Assembly: GCF_049846925.1 (NCBI RefSeq)
Contig: NZ_JBNCMT010000008.1
Location: forward strand, 62,001-126,000
DNA from: Brevibacillus_H sp049846925
GTDB taxonomy: Bacteria > Bacillota > Bacilli > Brevibacillales > Brevibacillaceae
Length of the DNA: 64,000 bases
Reading direction: 5' to 3'
This document shows, in pieces, positions 39,862 through 49,153 of this stretch (its first letter is position 1; every line of letters starts with the position of its first letter). The notes under the pieces were generated by a model that worked only from the letters and a program-made list of their open reading frames with translations, searched no databases and had not been told where the DNA came from. The translations under genes and the position numbers were made by a program.

Positions 39862-40953
39862 CTATAGCATTTTATGAAAGTCATCCAAAGTGAGTTGTTC
39901 ATAAACAACATCCTCAATATTGGATAAACGAACCCCAAAAAGGAACAAAGGAATCTCCCAAAGGTTCTCCGTATACAGTTTTTGAACGATTTCATTCATC
40001 TCTTCTGCTGAGTCAGTCGGCTTGGGCAATGTGAAGCTTTTTGAAAATGAGCTGCCGTTTCGCTCCTTCTTATAGACAATCGAAATGGTTTTCGCCTTTC
40101 GTGATTTCGCTTTGAGTCGCTTTACCAGTTGCTCAATCAATGTTTCTGCCAACTTCAAATGAGCATCGGGGTCGGAAATCGCTTCCCGAAAGGTAGACTC
40201 CTTCCCGATTGTCTTGTCCCCCTTCTCCCGTTCTGTATTAATTCGACTGGAAGAAATACCATTGGCCGAACGAACAAGCATTTCCCCTCGTGAACCCAGC
40301 AGGTTTTTCATTAGTAGGAGATTAGCCTTTGCTAGATCACCAATGGTGTGAATGTCCATCTTGTTCAGTTTTTCGGCTGTTTTCTTCCCGCACCCATGCA
40401 ACTTGTCGATGGGCTGCGGATAATAAAACGTACAGAATTTCTTGATGCCCATCTCGACATATCCATACGGTTTTTTGACCTCAGAAGCCATTTTCGCAAT
40501 GATTCGGTTCGGCCCAATCCCGATGGAGCAGGGTATACGAATTTTATTCCATAATGTCCGTTGAATATACCTGGCGATCGCCAATGCTGTCTCGCCCTCA
40601 TTGATGCGAGCCGTGATATCGACATAAGCCTCATCGATTGAAGCAACTTCTGTATCCCCAATCAACCGGAGGAAAGACATAATTTTACTCGAATAGCTAC
40701 TGTATAACGGATGATTTCTCGGTACTACTATCGCATCCGGGCAAAGCTTTAGTGCTTCGTAGACGGACATTGTCGTGTAGACACCACGTTGTTTCGCCTC
40801 ATAGCTCGCCGCAATAACCAGCCCCTGAGTGGGTCTGTTCAACACTCCACCGACGATTACCGGTTTATTACGGAGTTGTGAATCCTCACTCTGATGACAG
40901 CTTGCAAAAAAACTATTCATATCTGCAAGTAATATCGTGCGTTGCTCTTCCAT
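39862..40953 (-). CDS. Y-family translesion DNA polymerase (UvrX/DinB-like)
   Basis: 363 residues. Palm motifs: LLADMNSFFASC, then EVASIDEAYVDIT with the two catalytic carboxylates, IGIGPNRIIAKMAS (finger/thumb) and HGCGKKTAEKL (HhH). The last residues, QLTLDDF, form a beta-clamp binding peptide. Shorter than DinB of E. coli; the group is UvrX/YqjW-like in Bacilli. Bypasses DNA lesions. A weak RBS (GGGAGTGCTTGAAGTC) and no clear LexA box seen upstream. Confidence 0.92.
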   Translation of the reverse strand: MEEQRTILLADMNSFFASCHQSEDSQLRNKPVIVGGVLNRPTQGLVIAASYEAKQRGVYTTMSVYEALKLCPDAIVVPRNHPLYSSYSSKIMSFLRLIGDTEVASIDEAYVDITARINEGETALAIARYIQRTLWNKIRIPCSIGIGPNRIIAKMASEVKKPYGYVEMGIKKFCTFYYPQPIDKLHGCGKKTAEKLNKMDIHTIGDLAKANLLLMKNLLGSRGEMLVRSANGISSSRINTEREKGDKTIGKESTFREAISDPDAHLKLAETLIEQLVKRLKAKSRKAKTISIVYKKERNGSSFSKSFTLPKPTDSAEEMNEIVQKLYTENLWEIPLFLFGVRLSNIEDVVYEQLTLDDFHKML

Positions 40954-41050
40954 CTGACTTCAAGCACTCCCTTCAAAGGAAGAAAAGAAAAGCTTCTATT
41001 GAAGCCCTTTCGAAGCGGCAGTCGAATCCTTCTTTAGCGATGCTCCGGTA

Positions 41051-41076
41051 AATTTAGTGCATTAAGGCACTAAACT
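41051..41076 (-). terminator. Intrinsic terminator of aminopeptidase gene
   Basis: TTTAGTGC and GCACTAAA arms around ATTAAG, 11 bases past the aminopeptidase stop, with ATTT after it on the minus strand. Confidence 0.75.
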
Positions 41077-41087
41077 TACCTCTACGT

Positions 41088-42320
41088 TTAGAATACCCAC
41101 TGCCCCTTGCGGAAGATCGGTTCGACAACACCCTCTGCCGTCACACCATCAACATCCATTTCTTCTGATCCGATCATAAAATCACAATGAACCAGGCTGG
41201 AATTGATTCCTGTTGCTTTGACCGCTTCTGGTGTCAAGTCTCTTCCGTTCTCCAGACAAATGGTGTAGGCATCTCCAATCGCCAAGTGACAGGAAGCATT
41301 TTCATCGATCAGGCTGTTGTAGAAAATGCGATTCATCAATGAAATCGGAGAATTATGCGGGACCAAAGCGACCTCTCCCAAATATCTTGCACCTTCATCT
41401 GTATCCACTAATTGTAGAAGCGTCTCGTACCCAGTTTTCGCTGAGAACTCGATAATACGACCATCCCGGAATGTAAAAGAGAAGTCTGAAATGAGGACTC
41501 CATTGTAGCTTAACGGTTTTGAGCTGCGAACTGTCCCATTTACTCCATTTTTCAAGGGAACCGTAAACACTTCTTCTGTGGGCATATTGGCCATGAACAG
41601 TGTTCCTGTTTCGCTAATACTTCCCCCTCCAGTCCATAGATGCTCGGGAGGAAGTTCAATCTGGAGGTCAGTACCTGGTGCACGGTATTGAAGGAGGCGA
41701 TACTTTTTCTTATTTAAGTAATCAGCCTTCGCAGTTAAGAATTGGTGATGATCTTTCCATGCCTGCACCGGGTTTTCCTGATCAAGCCGTACCATATTGA
41801 ATATAGCATTCCACATGGCATCCATTTGCTTCGATTCGTCTAATTCAGGAAAAACCATCGCTGCCCATGCTGGTGTAGGGATTGCGATTAAGGACCAGCA
41901 TACCCGATCAGACATGATCTTGCTGCGAAAATTGGATACAGCTTCTTTGTATGCTTTGCTGGCATTGGCTATGCGAACAGGGTCAATCCCCTCGAGTAGT
42001 TTGGGGTCAGTCGCCCGGATGTGAAGGAAAGCAGCTCCTTGTTCTGCCAATTCTTCGTATCCGTTTGCTTTCCATTGTGGATACTCAGTAAACGATTCAT
42101 CCGGTGCAAGCTCGTACGTCAAACGGGTTAACTCATCATCATACCAATCAATATGTACGTGTTTAGCTCCCGCCTGGTAGGCGTACTTGGCAATCAATCG
42201 TGCAAATTTGACATGAGCGATGGGTACAGTCAACATCAGTGACTGCCCCGGCTGAATATTCACACCTACCTGAACAGCCAGTTTGGCATATCGATCAAGC
42301 ATTTGTTCAAAGTTTTTCAT
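41088..42320 (-). CDS. M29-family metallo-aminopeptidase (AmpS/PepS-like)
   Basis: 410 residues. The M29 metal ligands are visible: Glu in ANMPTEEVFT, Glu in GARYLGEVALVPH, His in the same motif, Tyr/His around CHLAIGDAY and Asp of VHCDFMIGS. M29 enzymes are cobalt/zinc aminopeptidases that remove N-terminal residues. AAAGGAGACAACC precedes the ATG. Single gene. Confidence 0.94.
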   Translation of the reverse strand: MKNFEQMLDRYAKLAVQVGVNIQPGQSLMLTVPIAHVKFARLIAKYAYQAGAKHVHIDWYDDELTRLTYELAPDESFTEYPQWKANGYEELAEQGAAFLHIRATDPKLLEGIDPVRIANASKAYKEAVSNFRSKIMSDRVCWSLIAIPTPAWAAMVFPELDESKQMDAMWNAIFNMVRLDQENPVQAWKDHHQFLTAKADYLNKKKYRLLQYRAPGTDLQIELPPEHLWTGGGSISETGTLFMANMPTEEVFTVPLKNGVNGTVRSSKPLSYNGVLISDFSFTFRDGRIIEFSAKTGYETLLQLVDTDEGARYLGEVALVPHNSPISLMNRIFYNSLIDENASCHLAIGDAYTICLENGRDLTPEAVKATGINSSLVHCDFMIGSEEMDVDGVTAEGVVEPIFRKGQWVF

Positions 42321-42364
42321 GGTTGTCTCCTTTATTATGGATTAGCTGAAATGTTCAACAGGAT

Positions 42365-42970
42365 TTAATCTCTTTTTAATTCATAGGAAGTGACTTTTTC
42401 ATGAGCGTCAAACCAGATGACCAGCCATTCACTATCGATTCGCACAAGGCCTCGTTCTGGCCCCAGATAGTAAACGATGTTGTTATCTTCTTTAAAGTAC
42501 TCCCAAGCTTTTGTCTCTCCTAACAATTGAATGACTTCTTTTTTATGAAGGCCAATCAGATGATGTTTTGCCAGCATGTCATCTACCATATACACTCTCA
42601 TGTCGTGCTGCGTTTGCCAACGAATCGGATCAAAGGTTGTTTCAACCTCGTTTTTTCCAAGGACAACCAACAACAAAACGACAGGAATCAGCCCCAAGAT
42701 GGAGACCATTCTTATTCGTTTTCTTGCTGCTTGTCGTTCTTCTACTGTTTTGCCTTTCCATAGTACCCAAAGCAAACTGAGCAAAAAAAGATAAGGCAAG
42801 ATCGTCGCCGGAACACTGATCAAGCTAAATGATGAGTGAACGATTCCGACAAAAACGAAATATCCTGCAAAAAGCACAGCATAAAACAGCAAGTAAAGAA
42901 AGAAAAACACTCGGAGTAGACCAGTGATGATTTGCCGTTTATCTAACTGCTTAGACCCACTAAGATTCAC
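42365..42970 (-). CDS. Membrane protein of unknown function (201 aa)
   Basis: Four hydrophobic helices in the first 105 residues (about 17-37, 42-52, 55-66 and 87-103), then a soluble domain with KKEVIQLLGETKAWEYF and LGPERGLVRIDSEWLVIWF, which looks like a small ligand-binding repeat (BamE/SmpA-like pattern). GTG start after AAGGGGGTAAATA, overlapping the MFS stop; probably translated with it. Confidence 0.75.
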   Translation of the reverse strand: MNLSGSKQLDKRQIITGLLRVFFFLYLLFYAVLFAGYFVFVGIVHSSFSLISVPATILPYLFLLSLLWVLWKGKTVEERQAARKRIRMVSILGLIPVVLLLVVLGKNEVETTFDPIRWQTQHDMRVYMVDDMLAKHHLIGLHKKEVIQLLGETKAWEYFKEDNNIVYYLGPERGLVRIDSEWLVIWFDAHEKVTSYELKRD

Positions 42971-44246
42971 TATTTACCCCCTTGTCCTGGGTTTTCGGCT
43001 CCTTGCGAAATAAAATATAAAACAGACTCGATACAATGCAATACATCGTCGCAGTCAGGCTGAAAGCATAGGCATATCCCCAGTACGATCCGTAGGTATG
43101 AACCAGATAGGTACTGACCGGAGCAACCATAAACCAACCCAGGTTAAATGCCGCATCCCCTGCACTGTTTGCGAGTCCACGCATGGAACGATCCACTCGT
43201 GCCATCTTGATCGACGTATGAAATGGATTAGCTGCATTCATCAGGGCCTGCCGGAACAGAAACCCTCCACAAGCCACATAAAAATTCATCGTAAAAGCCG
43301 TCAGCAACAAAAAAGGAATGGACGAAAGCTGGAGGACAATGACAGCCTTCACTTCTCCCAGTTTCCGGGCAATAGCAGGACCGATCAGGTATGCAATGGC
43401 AGTTGCCGCTTGGCCCAGTGAGACGATCAAGCCGATCGATGTTTTGGATGCGTCAAATCGATCCGCAAAATACACATTTAAATAAGGAACGATCAATCCG
43501 CCAGCAGAGCTGGTCATTAGCGCCAACAGTGTAAACCAGCCAATCGTCTTCAATGACTCTCGATGTGTTTTGAAAAGAGTGAGAATTGGTTGAGTCTCCT
43601 GTTTTTCAATTGCATCCCCCGTGGATTGACCAAACATCGTCACCGGGACTATCCCAATGGCAGCTATTCCGACTCCGACGAGCAAGGTTATCCGCAGGCT
43701 ATCTACTTCTGTGAAGCCAAAACCAATATTCAGCAAATCCGTGAGTGCTCCACCGCCTACATTGCCCAGAAAGTTGGCAATCATCATGAGGGCCATATTA
43801 AAGCTGAACAAATGGACACGTTGATCCAACTTTGAATTTTCCGCCAGAAAAGGAACCCCGGTAACGGTAAGCAAGGCCAGGAACAATCCGCTCACAAATG
43901 CCGTCGTAGCCAAGCCCGATTCACTCGTCACAACGGCCCGAAAACCAAGCGTAATCGTTGCGAACACCAGACCGACCAAGGCCACACGTTTCGGCCCCAA
44001 CCGATCGCTCAGTAATCCGGCAGGCACCAAACTGATCGCAGAAGCCAGAGCAGTCATCGCAACCACATTCCCGACCGCTGCCTGCTCATAACCCAATGCT
44101 TTAATATACAAGTTGTAAATCACTCCGAACACACCATATCCTGTGTTCCAAAGCAGGTTAAAGATGAAAAACAGCTTAATATTTCGATTGTATCCATGTA
44201 AATTGTGTTTCCATTCATTTATTATCGGCACAGATGAGACCACCAT
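42960..44246 (-). CDS. MFS transporter
   Basis: 428 residues, 12 hydrophobic helices. Motif A is in GLLSDRLGPKRVALVG, and the second-half repeat is around GPAIARKLGEVKAVI. Substrate not predictable. No strong ribosome site at the annotated start, so the start could be slightly off. Operon with the following 201-aa membrane protein. Confidence 0.9.
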   Translation of the reverse strand: MVVSSVPIINEWKHNLHGYNRNIKLFFIFNLLWNTGYGVFGVIYNLYIKALGYEQAAVGNVVAMTALASAISLVPAGLLSDRLGPKRVALVGLVFATITLGFRAVVTSESGLATTAFVSGLFLALLTVTGVPFLAENSKLDQRVHLFSFNMALMMIANFLGNVGGGALTDLLNIGFGFTEVDSLRITLLVGVGIAAIGIVPVTMFGQSTGDAIEKQETQPILTLFKTHRESLKTIGWFTLLALMTSSAGGLIVPYLNVYFADRFDASKTSIGLIVSLGQAATAIAYLIGPAIARKLGEVKAVIVLQLSSIPFLLLTAFTMNFYVACGGFLFRQALMNAANPFHTSIKMARVDRSMRGLANSAGDAAFNLGWFMVAPVSTYLVHTYGSYWGYAYAFSLTATMYCIVSSLFYILFRKEPKTQDKGVNSES

Positions 44247-44447
44247 TCTTGAAGCATAAATAATGTTAAGTATTTCTATAGTATATCAACTATTCTGAAA
44301 TCAGCCTATTTTAATTAAAATTTTCTTTTTCGGTTAACTATTTTGCCAAACTAGTGATCGGTTGCAATTTATTGTAAGCGATTTGCATTTTGAGTATAGT
44401 AAGACATGAGTATGTAAGTATTTCCGAACAGCCAAGGAGGAATCAAT

Positions 44448-44978
44448 TTGACGGAACACAATACTGCATTCAACAACACATCAAACGAGAAACAAGGCGA
44501 ATTTGTCATCACTCGCACCTTTGATGCACCTCGTGAACTTGTCTTCAGGGCGTGGACAGATGCTGAGAATTTGAAGCAATGGTGGGGCCCAAAAGGCTTC
44601 TCAATAATCATTGCTGCATTTGACCTTCGTCCGGACGGCGTTTTTCATTATCATTTGCAGTCACCAGATGGGCTTGAATTGTGGGGCAAGTTTGTTTATC
44701 GTGAAATTACTGCACCAGAAAAACTGGTTTATGTCAGTTCTTTCTCGGACAAGGAAGCCAACATCGTTGGTTCTCCGTTCAGCCCTACTTGGCCGTTGGA
44801 GGTTCTCAATACATTGACGTTGGTTGAACGAGACAACAAGACGATTCTCACTTTGAAAGGGTATCCTTTAAACGCAAACAAAGACGAGCTCAAAACCTTT
44901 GTGGACATGCATGCAAGTATGCAGCAAGGCTTTTCTGGAACATTTGATCAGCTAGAAGATTTTTTGGCGAAAGCTTAG
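44448..44978 (+). CDS. SRPBCC / AHSA1-domain protein (TTG start)
   Basis: 176 residues; TTG start after AAGGAGGAATCAA. Signature ITRTFDAPRELVFRAWTDAENLKQWWGPKGF is close to that of the gene at 21776, so the two are paralogues. Ligand or client unknown. Stands alone, no ArsR next to it. Confidence 0.9.
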   Translation: MTEHNTAFNNTSNEKQGEFVITRTFDAPRELVFRAWTDAENLKQWWGPKGFSIIIAAFDLRPDGVFHYHLQSPDGLELWGKFVYREITAPEKLVYVSSFSDKEANIVGSPFSPTWPLEVLNTLTLVERDNKTILTLKGYPLNANKDELKTFVDMHASMQQGFSGTFDQLEDFLAKA

Positions 44979-45008
44979 GCACAGTTGCATCCGATTAATA
45001 GATAAAGA

Positions 45009-45042
45009 AGAAACACCATCACGACTGGTCGATGGTGTTTCT
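45009..45042. terminator. Bidirectional intrinsic terminator
   Basis: AGAAACACCATC and GATGGTGTTTCT arms, overlapping the stop of the histidine phosphatase gene and lying after the convergent AHSA1-type gene. Confidence 0.85.
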
Positions 45043-45660
45043 TTCGTGAGATGAATCTCCGTAGAGAATCACCTTTGGAGCTTCTGGGTCTGAAAAATCA
45101 ATGTGGCTTAAACTGGCACCGTATAAAAACGGACCTTCCCACAATTTTTCGAGAGCAGTCTTTTCATAGAAAGCCAAGATAAGCTTGATCACAACAGCAT
45201 GGGAGACAAGCAATATGGACTTCCCGTAGTTCTCCTGAACAATCCTTTTGACTACAGTGAGCACCCTTTGTTCAACATCGGAAAACGTTTCTCCACCATT
45301 GAATGGCTCAAACAAATGCGGATTGTTCCAGAAATGGTTGTATTGAGATGCATTTGGTTCATCGTTCGATTGAATTTCATGGTAGGTCATCCCCTCCCAT
45401 CGGCCAAAACTCATCTCTTGCAGATTTGCATCCAAAATGATAGGGATGTCTCTTTCCCCTTTAATTAGTTGAGAGGTTTGCACAGCTCGTCCACTTGTAC
45501 TGGAATAGATGACATCCAGTGGATGGGTGTGAAGTCTTTGTCCCAACCTTTTCGCTTGTTCTTCGCCATGCTTCGTTAACGCAGAATCCAAGCGTCCTTG
45601 CATTCTTTTTTGGGCATTCCACTCGGTTTCTCCATGACGAGTCAGGTATAATTGAGTCAT
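45019..45660 (-). CDS. Histidine phosphatase superfamily protein (phosphoglycerate mutase-like)
   Basis: 213 residues. Catalytic LTRHGETEWN with the phosphohistidine near the N-terminus, the second basic residue in IYSSTSGRAVQTSQLI, and the second His in ILLVSHAVVIKLIL, as in histidine phosphatases of the GpmB/CobC type. GGGAGGTATTT precedes the ATG. Substrate unknown. Confidence 0.92.
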   Translation of the reverse strand: MTQLYLTRHGETEWNAQKRMQGRLDSALTKHGEEQAKRLGQRLHTHPLDVIYSSTSGRAVQTSQLIKGERDIPIILDANLQEMSFGRWEGMTYHEIQSNDEPNASQYNHFWNNPHLFEPFNGGETFSDVEQRVLTVVKRIVQENYGKSILLVSHAVVIKLILAFYEKTALEKLWEGPFLYGASLSHIDFSDPEAPKVILYGDSSHERNTIDQS

Positions 45661-45678
45661 AAATACCTCCCAAACAAT

Positions 45679-46113
45679 CTACTCTAGCTTCTTTGTCAAA
45701 TAGTAATGGGTAAACCCTTCTGGAAAATTTTCATGTGTACCAAAAATCTCAAACCCTTGCGATTGATAAAACTGGGGAGCTTGAAAGCTGAACGTATCGA
45801 GAGTGATTAGCGTGCATCCTTTGCTTCGTGCAACCTCTTCTGCAGTATCTAGCAACTTTTTGCCGTACCCTTTTCCTCTCAAACTTTCATCTACCCATAA
45901 AATATCGATACGCAAATGATTCCAATAGATCATACCTGTTAAGCCACCGAAAATTTCACCGTTATCGCCCTTGATTAACAGTCCCACCGATTCGACAGGA
46001 GTCTTGCTTAATTCTGGTGATACTTTTGAGTTATTAAACTCTATCAATTTATTTCGAATATAAGTACTCTCTTCTGGATCACATTCATGAGTAATCACTA
46101 ATTCTTTGTCCAT
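45679..46113 (-). CDS. GNAT-family N-acetyltransferase
   Basis: 144 residues from the ATG at 46113, which has GGGGAGGAAATC before it; the upstream extension lacks a ribosome site. It contains DILWVDESLRGKGYGKKLLDTAEEVARSKG, the acetyl-CoA-binding motif (RGKGYG), and YQSQGFEIFGTHENFPEG near the end. Substrate unknown. Confidence 0.92.
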   Translation of the reverse strand: MDKELVITHECDPEESTYIRNKLIEFNNSKVSPELSKTPVESVGLLIKGDNGEIFGGLTGMIYWNHLRIDILWVDESLRGKGYGKKLLDTAEEVARSKGCTLITLDTFSFQAPQFYQSQGFEIFGTHENFPEGFTHYYLTKKLE

Positions 46114-46144
46114 GATTTCCTCCCCCATTGTTTCAGTATAGCTA

Positions 46145-46852
46145 TTAACAGATACAAGTCTTTCTTTTTGAGCCGATTTTCCCTCTTGCTTCGATTTTTT
46201 TAATATATTCCGTGGCCAGTGGTACTTTACAGGCGGTATTACCAACATTGACATGGACTTTTCCGATTCGCTCTGCTACTTCAGTCGCTCTTTCATGCAA
46301 ATCGACTACATACGCAGCAACAGAAATTACAAAGTTATTCATAGTGTATCGCACACGATTTCTTTCCTGATGGATGGTTTGCTCCACCTGATCCAGAAGC
46401 ACTCGAATCTCACCCAAGTCCAGTTTTTCGTCTGGTGTAATCGATAGATAATTTGAATAGGTGCTCCAGCCACATGTCGCAATGATTTCATCCTCTGATT
46501 GGATCCATTCACGAGCCAATTCAATTGCGAAGGTGCTCTCCGCAGCGACGCTTGCTACCGTATACTCCGCAAGCATGTACCAATAGGCTTTTTTCACCCA
46601 GTCCTGAAGAATTTCTTTGGTCATTTTCTTCGGATCAACAGAGAGTCCTGCCAGGTACATGGCATCGTGATTCCCTGTTTGATACAAGGCAAGCGCTAAT
46701 TCCTGATCCTTTTTCACAAACTTCACCAGTTTTTTCAGATCGCCCACTCTTACTCCAAAAAACGGCTCTGTAGCTCCGTGATTGAAAAACGTTTTTTTCG
46801 TCTGTTCCGATCCCAGCTCTTTCAGTTTTTGCATCACTTCATCTACGGTCAT
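46145..46852 (-). CDS. DNA alkylation repair (AlkD/HEAT-like) protein
   Basis: About 235 residues, all-helical HEAT-like repeats, GATEPFFGVRVGDLKKLVK N-terminal and CGWSTYSNYLSITPDEK central motifs of the AlkD-like family. Monofunctional DNA glycosylases of this kind remove N3- and N7-alkylated purines. The ATG at 46852 follows AGGTGTGAAC. Function by family resemblance. Confidence 0.82.
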   Translation of the reverse strand: MTVDEVMQKLKELGSEQTKKTFFNHGATEPFFGVRVGDLKKLVKFVKKDQELALALYQTGNHDAMYLAGLSVDPKKMTKEILQDWVKKAYWYMLAEYTVASVAAESTFAIELAREWIQSEDEIIATCGWSTYSNYLSITPDEKLDLGEIRVLLDQVEQTIHQERNRVRYTMNNFVISVAAYVVDLHERATEVAERIGKVHVNVGNTACKVPLATEYIKKIEARGKIGSKRKTCIC

Positions 46853-46993
46853 GTTCACACCTGCTTGGGAAATTTTAGTATTATTGTAACATACTTATCC
46901 TCATGTACCATCTTTCCAGACAAAGACTATTTTTTGCCACTTCAAAAATGTCAATAGTAGGTGTAGGGATAATCCAAAAGGAGTTGAATCAGT

Positions 46994-48148
46994 TTGAGCA
47001 GATTTTTGGTTGTGTTGCTACTGTTATTATCTGGTGTGAGCACTGGTTGCAATACTGAAGCATCCATGGAAAAGCCACTAAATGGTTCATTCGATCAAGC
47101 ACCTGCGCAACAACCGCTCGTTTTACCGAATGAAAAGATTCCATTCACACCACAAGTTGTGGCTACTAACCTCGATGTGCCTTGGGAAATGGCGTTTTCA
47201 CCAGATGGTCGTATCTTTTTTACACAGAGACCAGGAACAATCAAGGTGATTCAAGCTGGAAAAGTGCTTCCGCAACCTGTTATCAGCTTTCCCTCGCCAT
47301 TTGTCAGTGAAGGAGAAGGTGGCTTGTTGGGACTTGCACTTGACCCTGATTTTGCACAAAACCACTATATGTATGCCTACCACAGCTATATCGATCAAGG
47401 AATAATCTACAATCGTGTCCTCCGCCTCCGTGAACAAAATAACCGGTCATCCATCGATAAAGTACTCCTTGATCGAATCCCCGGAAGTACGATTCACAAC
47501 GGCGGAAGGCTAAAAATCGGTCCAGACCAGCGTTTGTATATTACTACTGGAGATTCAGGGAACTCTGGTTTGGCACAGAATTTATCAAGTCTTGCTGGAA
47601 AAATTCTTCGGCTGAATCTGGACGGCACAATTCCTGAAGATAATCCGTTTCCAAACTCGCAAGTCTACAGTTATGGTCATCGAAATCCTCAAGGATTGGC
47701 CTGGAGTAATCGTACAGGTAATCTTTACAGCTCAGAGCACGGTTCCCAAGCACACGATGAAATCAATCTGATTAAAGCCGGCGCCAATTACGGATGGCCG
47801 ATTATAAGAGGAACAGAAAAACGTCCTGGTATGGAATCCCCACTTGTAGAAAGCGGCACTACTACATGGGCACCTTCAGGAATGACATTCGCTAGCAAAG
47901 GAGTTTGGCAGGATCAACTGTTAGTAGGCAATTTACGAGGAGAACAGGTGCTGAAAATCCAATTTGTCAGTGGAAAAGAACCTTCCATTCAGTCTATCCA
48001 TTCATTCTACCAAGACACGCTTGGTCGAATCAGAGACGTCGTGGAAGGCCCAGATGGTTCACTTTATCTGCTTACAAACAATCGGGACGGACGAGGGCAA
48101 ATCATGCAAGGCGATGACAAGATTATCCGGTTGGTGCCTGAGAGGTAG
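46994..48148 (+). CDS. PQQ-type glucose/sorbosone dehydrogenase lipoprotein
   Basis: 384 residues; TTG start after AAAAGGAG. Signal: SRFLVVLLLLLSGVSTGC, lipobox STGC, so an anchored exported protein. Core motifs of the soluble GDH/sorbosone dehydrogenase beta-propeller: NLDVPWEMAFSPDGRIFFTQRPG, STIHNGGRLKIGPDQRLYITTGDSG, NPQGLAWSNRTGNLYSSEHG, ANYGWP. The catalytic His is in IHNGG. PQQ is not made by most Bacilli, so cofactor and function are open; the bound enzyme may work with exogenous PQQ or not at all. Confidence 0.9.
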   Translation: MSRFLVVLLLLLSGVSTGCNTEASMEKPLNGSFDQAPAQQPLVLPNEKIPFTPQVVATNLDVPWEMAFSPDGRIFFTQRPGTIKVIQAGKVLPQPVISFPSPFVSEGEGGLLGLALDPDFAQNHYMYAYHSYIDQGIIYNRVLRLREQNNRSSIDKVLLDRIPGSTIHNGGRLKIGPDQRLYITTGDSGNSGLAQNLSSLAGKILRLNLDGTIPEDNPFPNSQVYSYGHRNPQGLAWSNRTGNLYSSEHGSQAHDEINLIKAGANYGWPIIRGTEKRPGMESPLVESGTTTWAPSGMTFASKGVWQDQLLVGNLRGEQVLKIQFVSGKEPSIQSIHSFYQDTLGRIRDVVEGPDGSLYLLTNNRDGRGQIMQGDDKIIRLVPER

Positions 48149-48596
48149 CTTTTACTTGCTTGGTTGCACGATTATCGATCATGAAGTTATAGAATAGCCC
48201 ACTCAGAATCAGCAGTCCGCCAACGATTTTTCCTGTTGTAACCTCATTCCCAGCGAAATAATCGATTACCACACTGGTCGATAGTTGACCAATAAAGATC
48301 AGGAGTGTCGAGTAGACTGCGGGGATGGTTGGAATCAAGATATTGGAGATGACAACAATCATCACCCCTACTCCACCACCGATAAAAGCCCACATCGGAA
48401 CATTGCCAAACAATCCAAGATTCACTGATTCGGTACCACTGGCAATAATCCACACAATTACAGAACAGATCAATCCGACAATATAGTTAATTAACGTCCC
48501 TTGAAACACACCGATTTGTTTTGCCAGATTTGAATTGATAATAAAGGACATGATTACGAGTACGCCCGTTAAGAGAGCCATTGCGATATACATCAA
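48123..48596 (-). CDS. DUF606/YdcZ-like small DMT transporter, half A
   Basis: 157 residues with five hydrophobic segments, e.g. IAMALLTGVLVIMSFIIN and FIGQLSTSVVIDYFAGNEVT. DUF606-type half transporters usually work as pairs; the partner is just upstream. Overlaps 26 bases with the convergent sugar-dehydrogenase gene at its 3' end. Confidence 0.85.
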   Translation of the reverse strand: MMYIAMALLTGVLVIMSFIINSNLAKQIGVFQGTLINYIVGLICSVIVWIIASGTESVNLGLFGNVPMWAFIGGGVGVMIVVISNILIPTIPAVYSTLLIFIGQLSTSVVIDYFAGNEVTTGKIVGGLLILSGLFYNFMIDNRATKQVKATSQAPTG

Positions 48597-48610
48597 GTTC
48601 TCCCTCCTTC

Positions 48611-49033
48611 TTAGAACATCACCATGGAAAATATTCCTGCTGCTACCAAAGACATGCCAAAGAGCTTTTGGTTATTAAACTTGTTCTGCTTCATCCCAAA
48701 CAGCCCAAAGTGGTCGATGATTCCCGAAGCAACTGATTGCCCAAATAAACCTAAAGCAACCGTCAGCGATACACCCAGATGAACAAAGTTAAGGTTGTTA
48801 AACAAAACCATACCGACACCCAATGCCCCGGCAAGATAGAGATAAAATGGTGTGCTTCTCGTTAGTTTGACTTTGGACTTTGTCACAAGCAACAAGCAGA
48901 TCACAACGGCCAGACCTACCATATGGATGATTACAATGGATAAATAGTAGCCTACGTAACTGGCTAACACTCCATTGAAAGTGATCATGCAGGTTATTAA
49001 AAAACCGATAAATGCAGCATAAACCTTATTCAT
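48611..49033 (-). CDS. DUF606/YdcZ-like small DMT transporter, half B
   Basis: 140 residues, five hydrophobic segments; SLTVALGLFGQSVASGIIDHFGLFG shows the DUF606 signature. GAGGAGGACAAT before the ATG. The two halves are probably translated as one operon. The divergent Crp-like gene is a likely regulator. Confidence 0.85.
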   Translation of the reverse strand: MNKVYAAFIGFLITCMITFNGVLASYVGYYLSIVIIHMVGLAVVICLLLVTKSKVKLTRSTPFYLYLAGALGVGMVLFNNLNFVHLGVSLTVALGLFGQSVASGIIDHFGLFGMKQNKFNNQKLFGMSLVAAGIFSMVMF

Positions 49034-49096
49034 ATTGTCCTCCTCACTTCAAAATCAGTAATTTGACACTAACACAACTTCTTCAACATCAATTAG

Positions 49097-49113
49097 GACA
49101 TATGTCATATAAT
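49097..49113. promoter_or_regulatory. Palindrome and -10 element before Crp-like gene
   Basis: GACATATGTC (49097-49106) is a perfect palindrome; TATAAT follows at 49108-49113. It lies between the DUF606 pair and the divergent Crp-like gene, so it may be a binding site of that regulator. Confidence 0.45.
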
Positions 49114-49153
49114 GAAACCCAGATCACTCGTTAGCGAAGGAGGGCCCTCGTCT

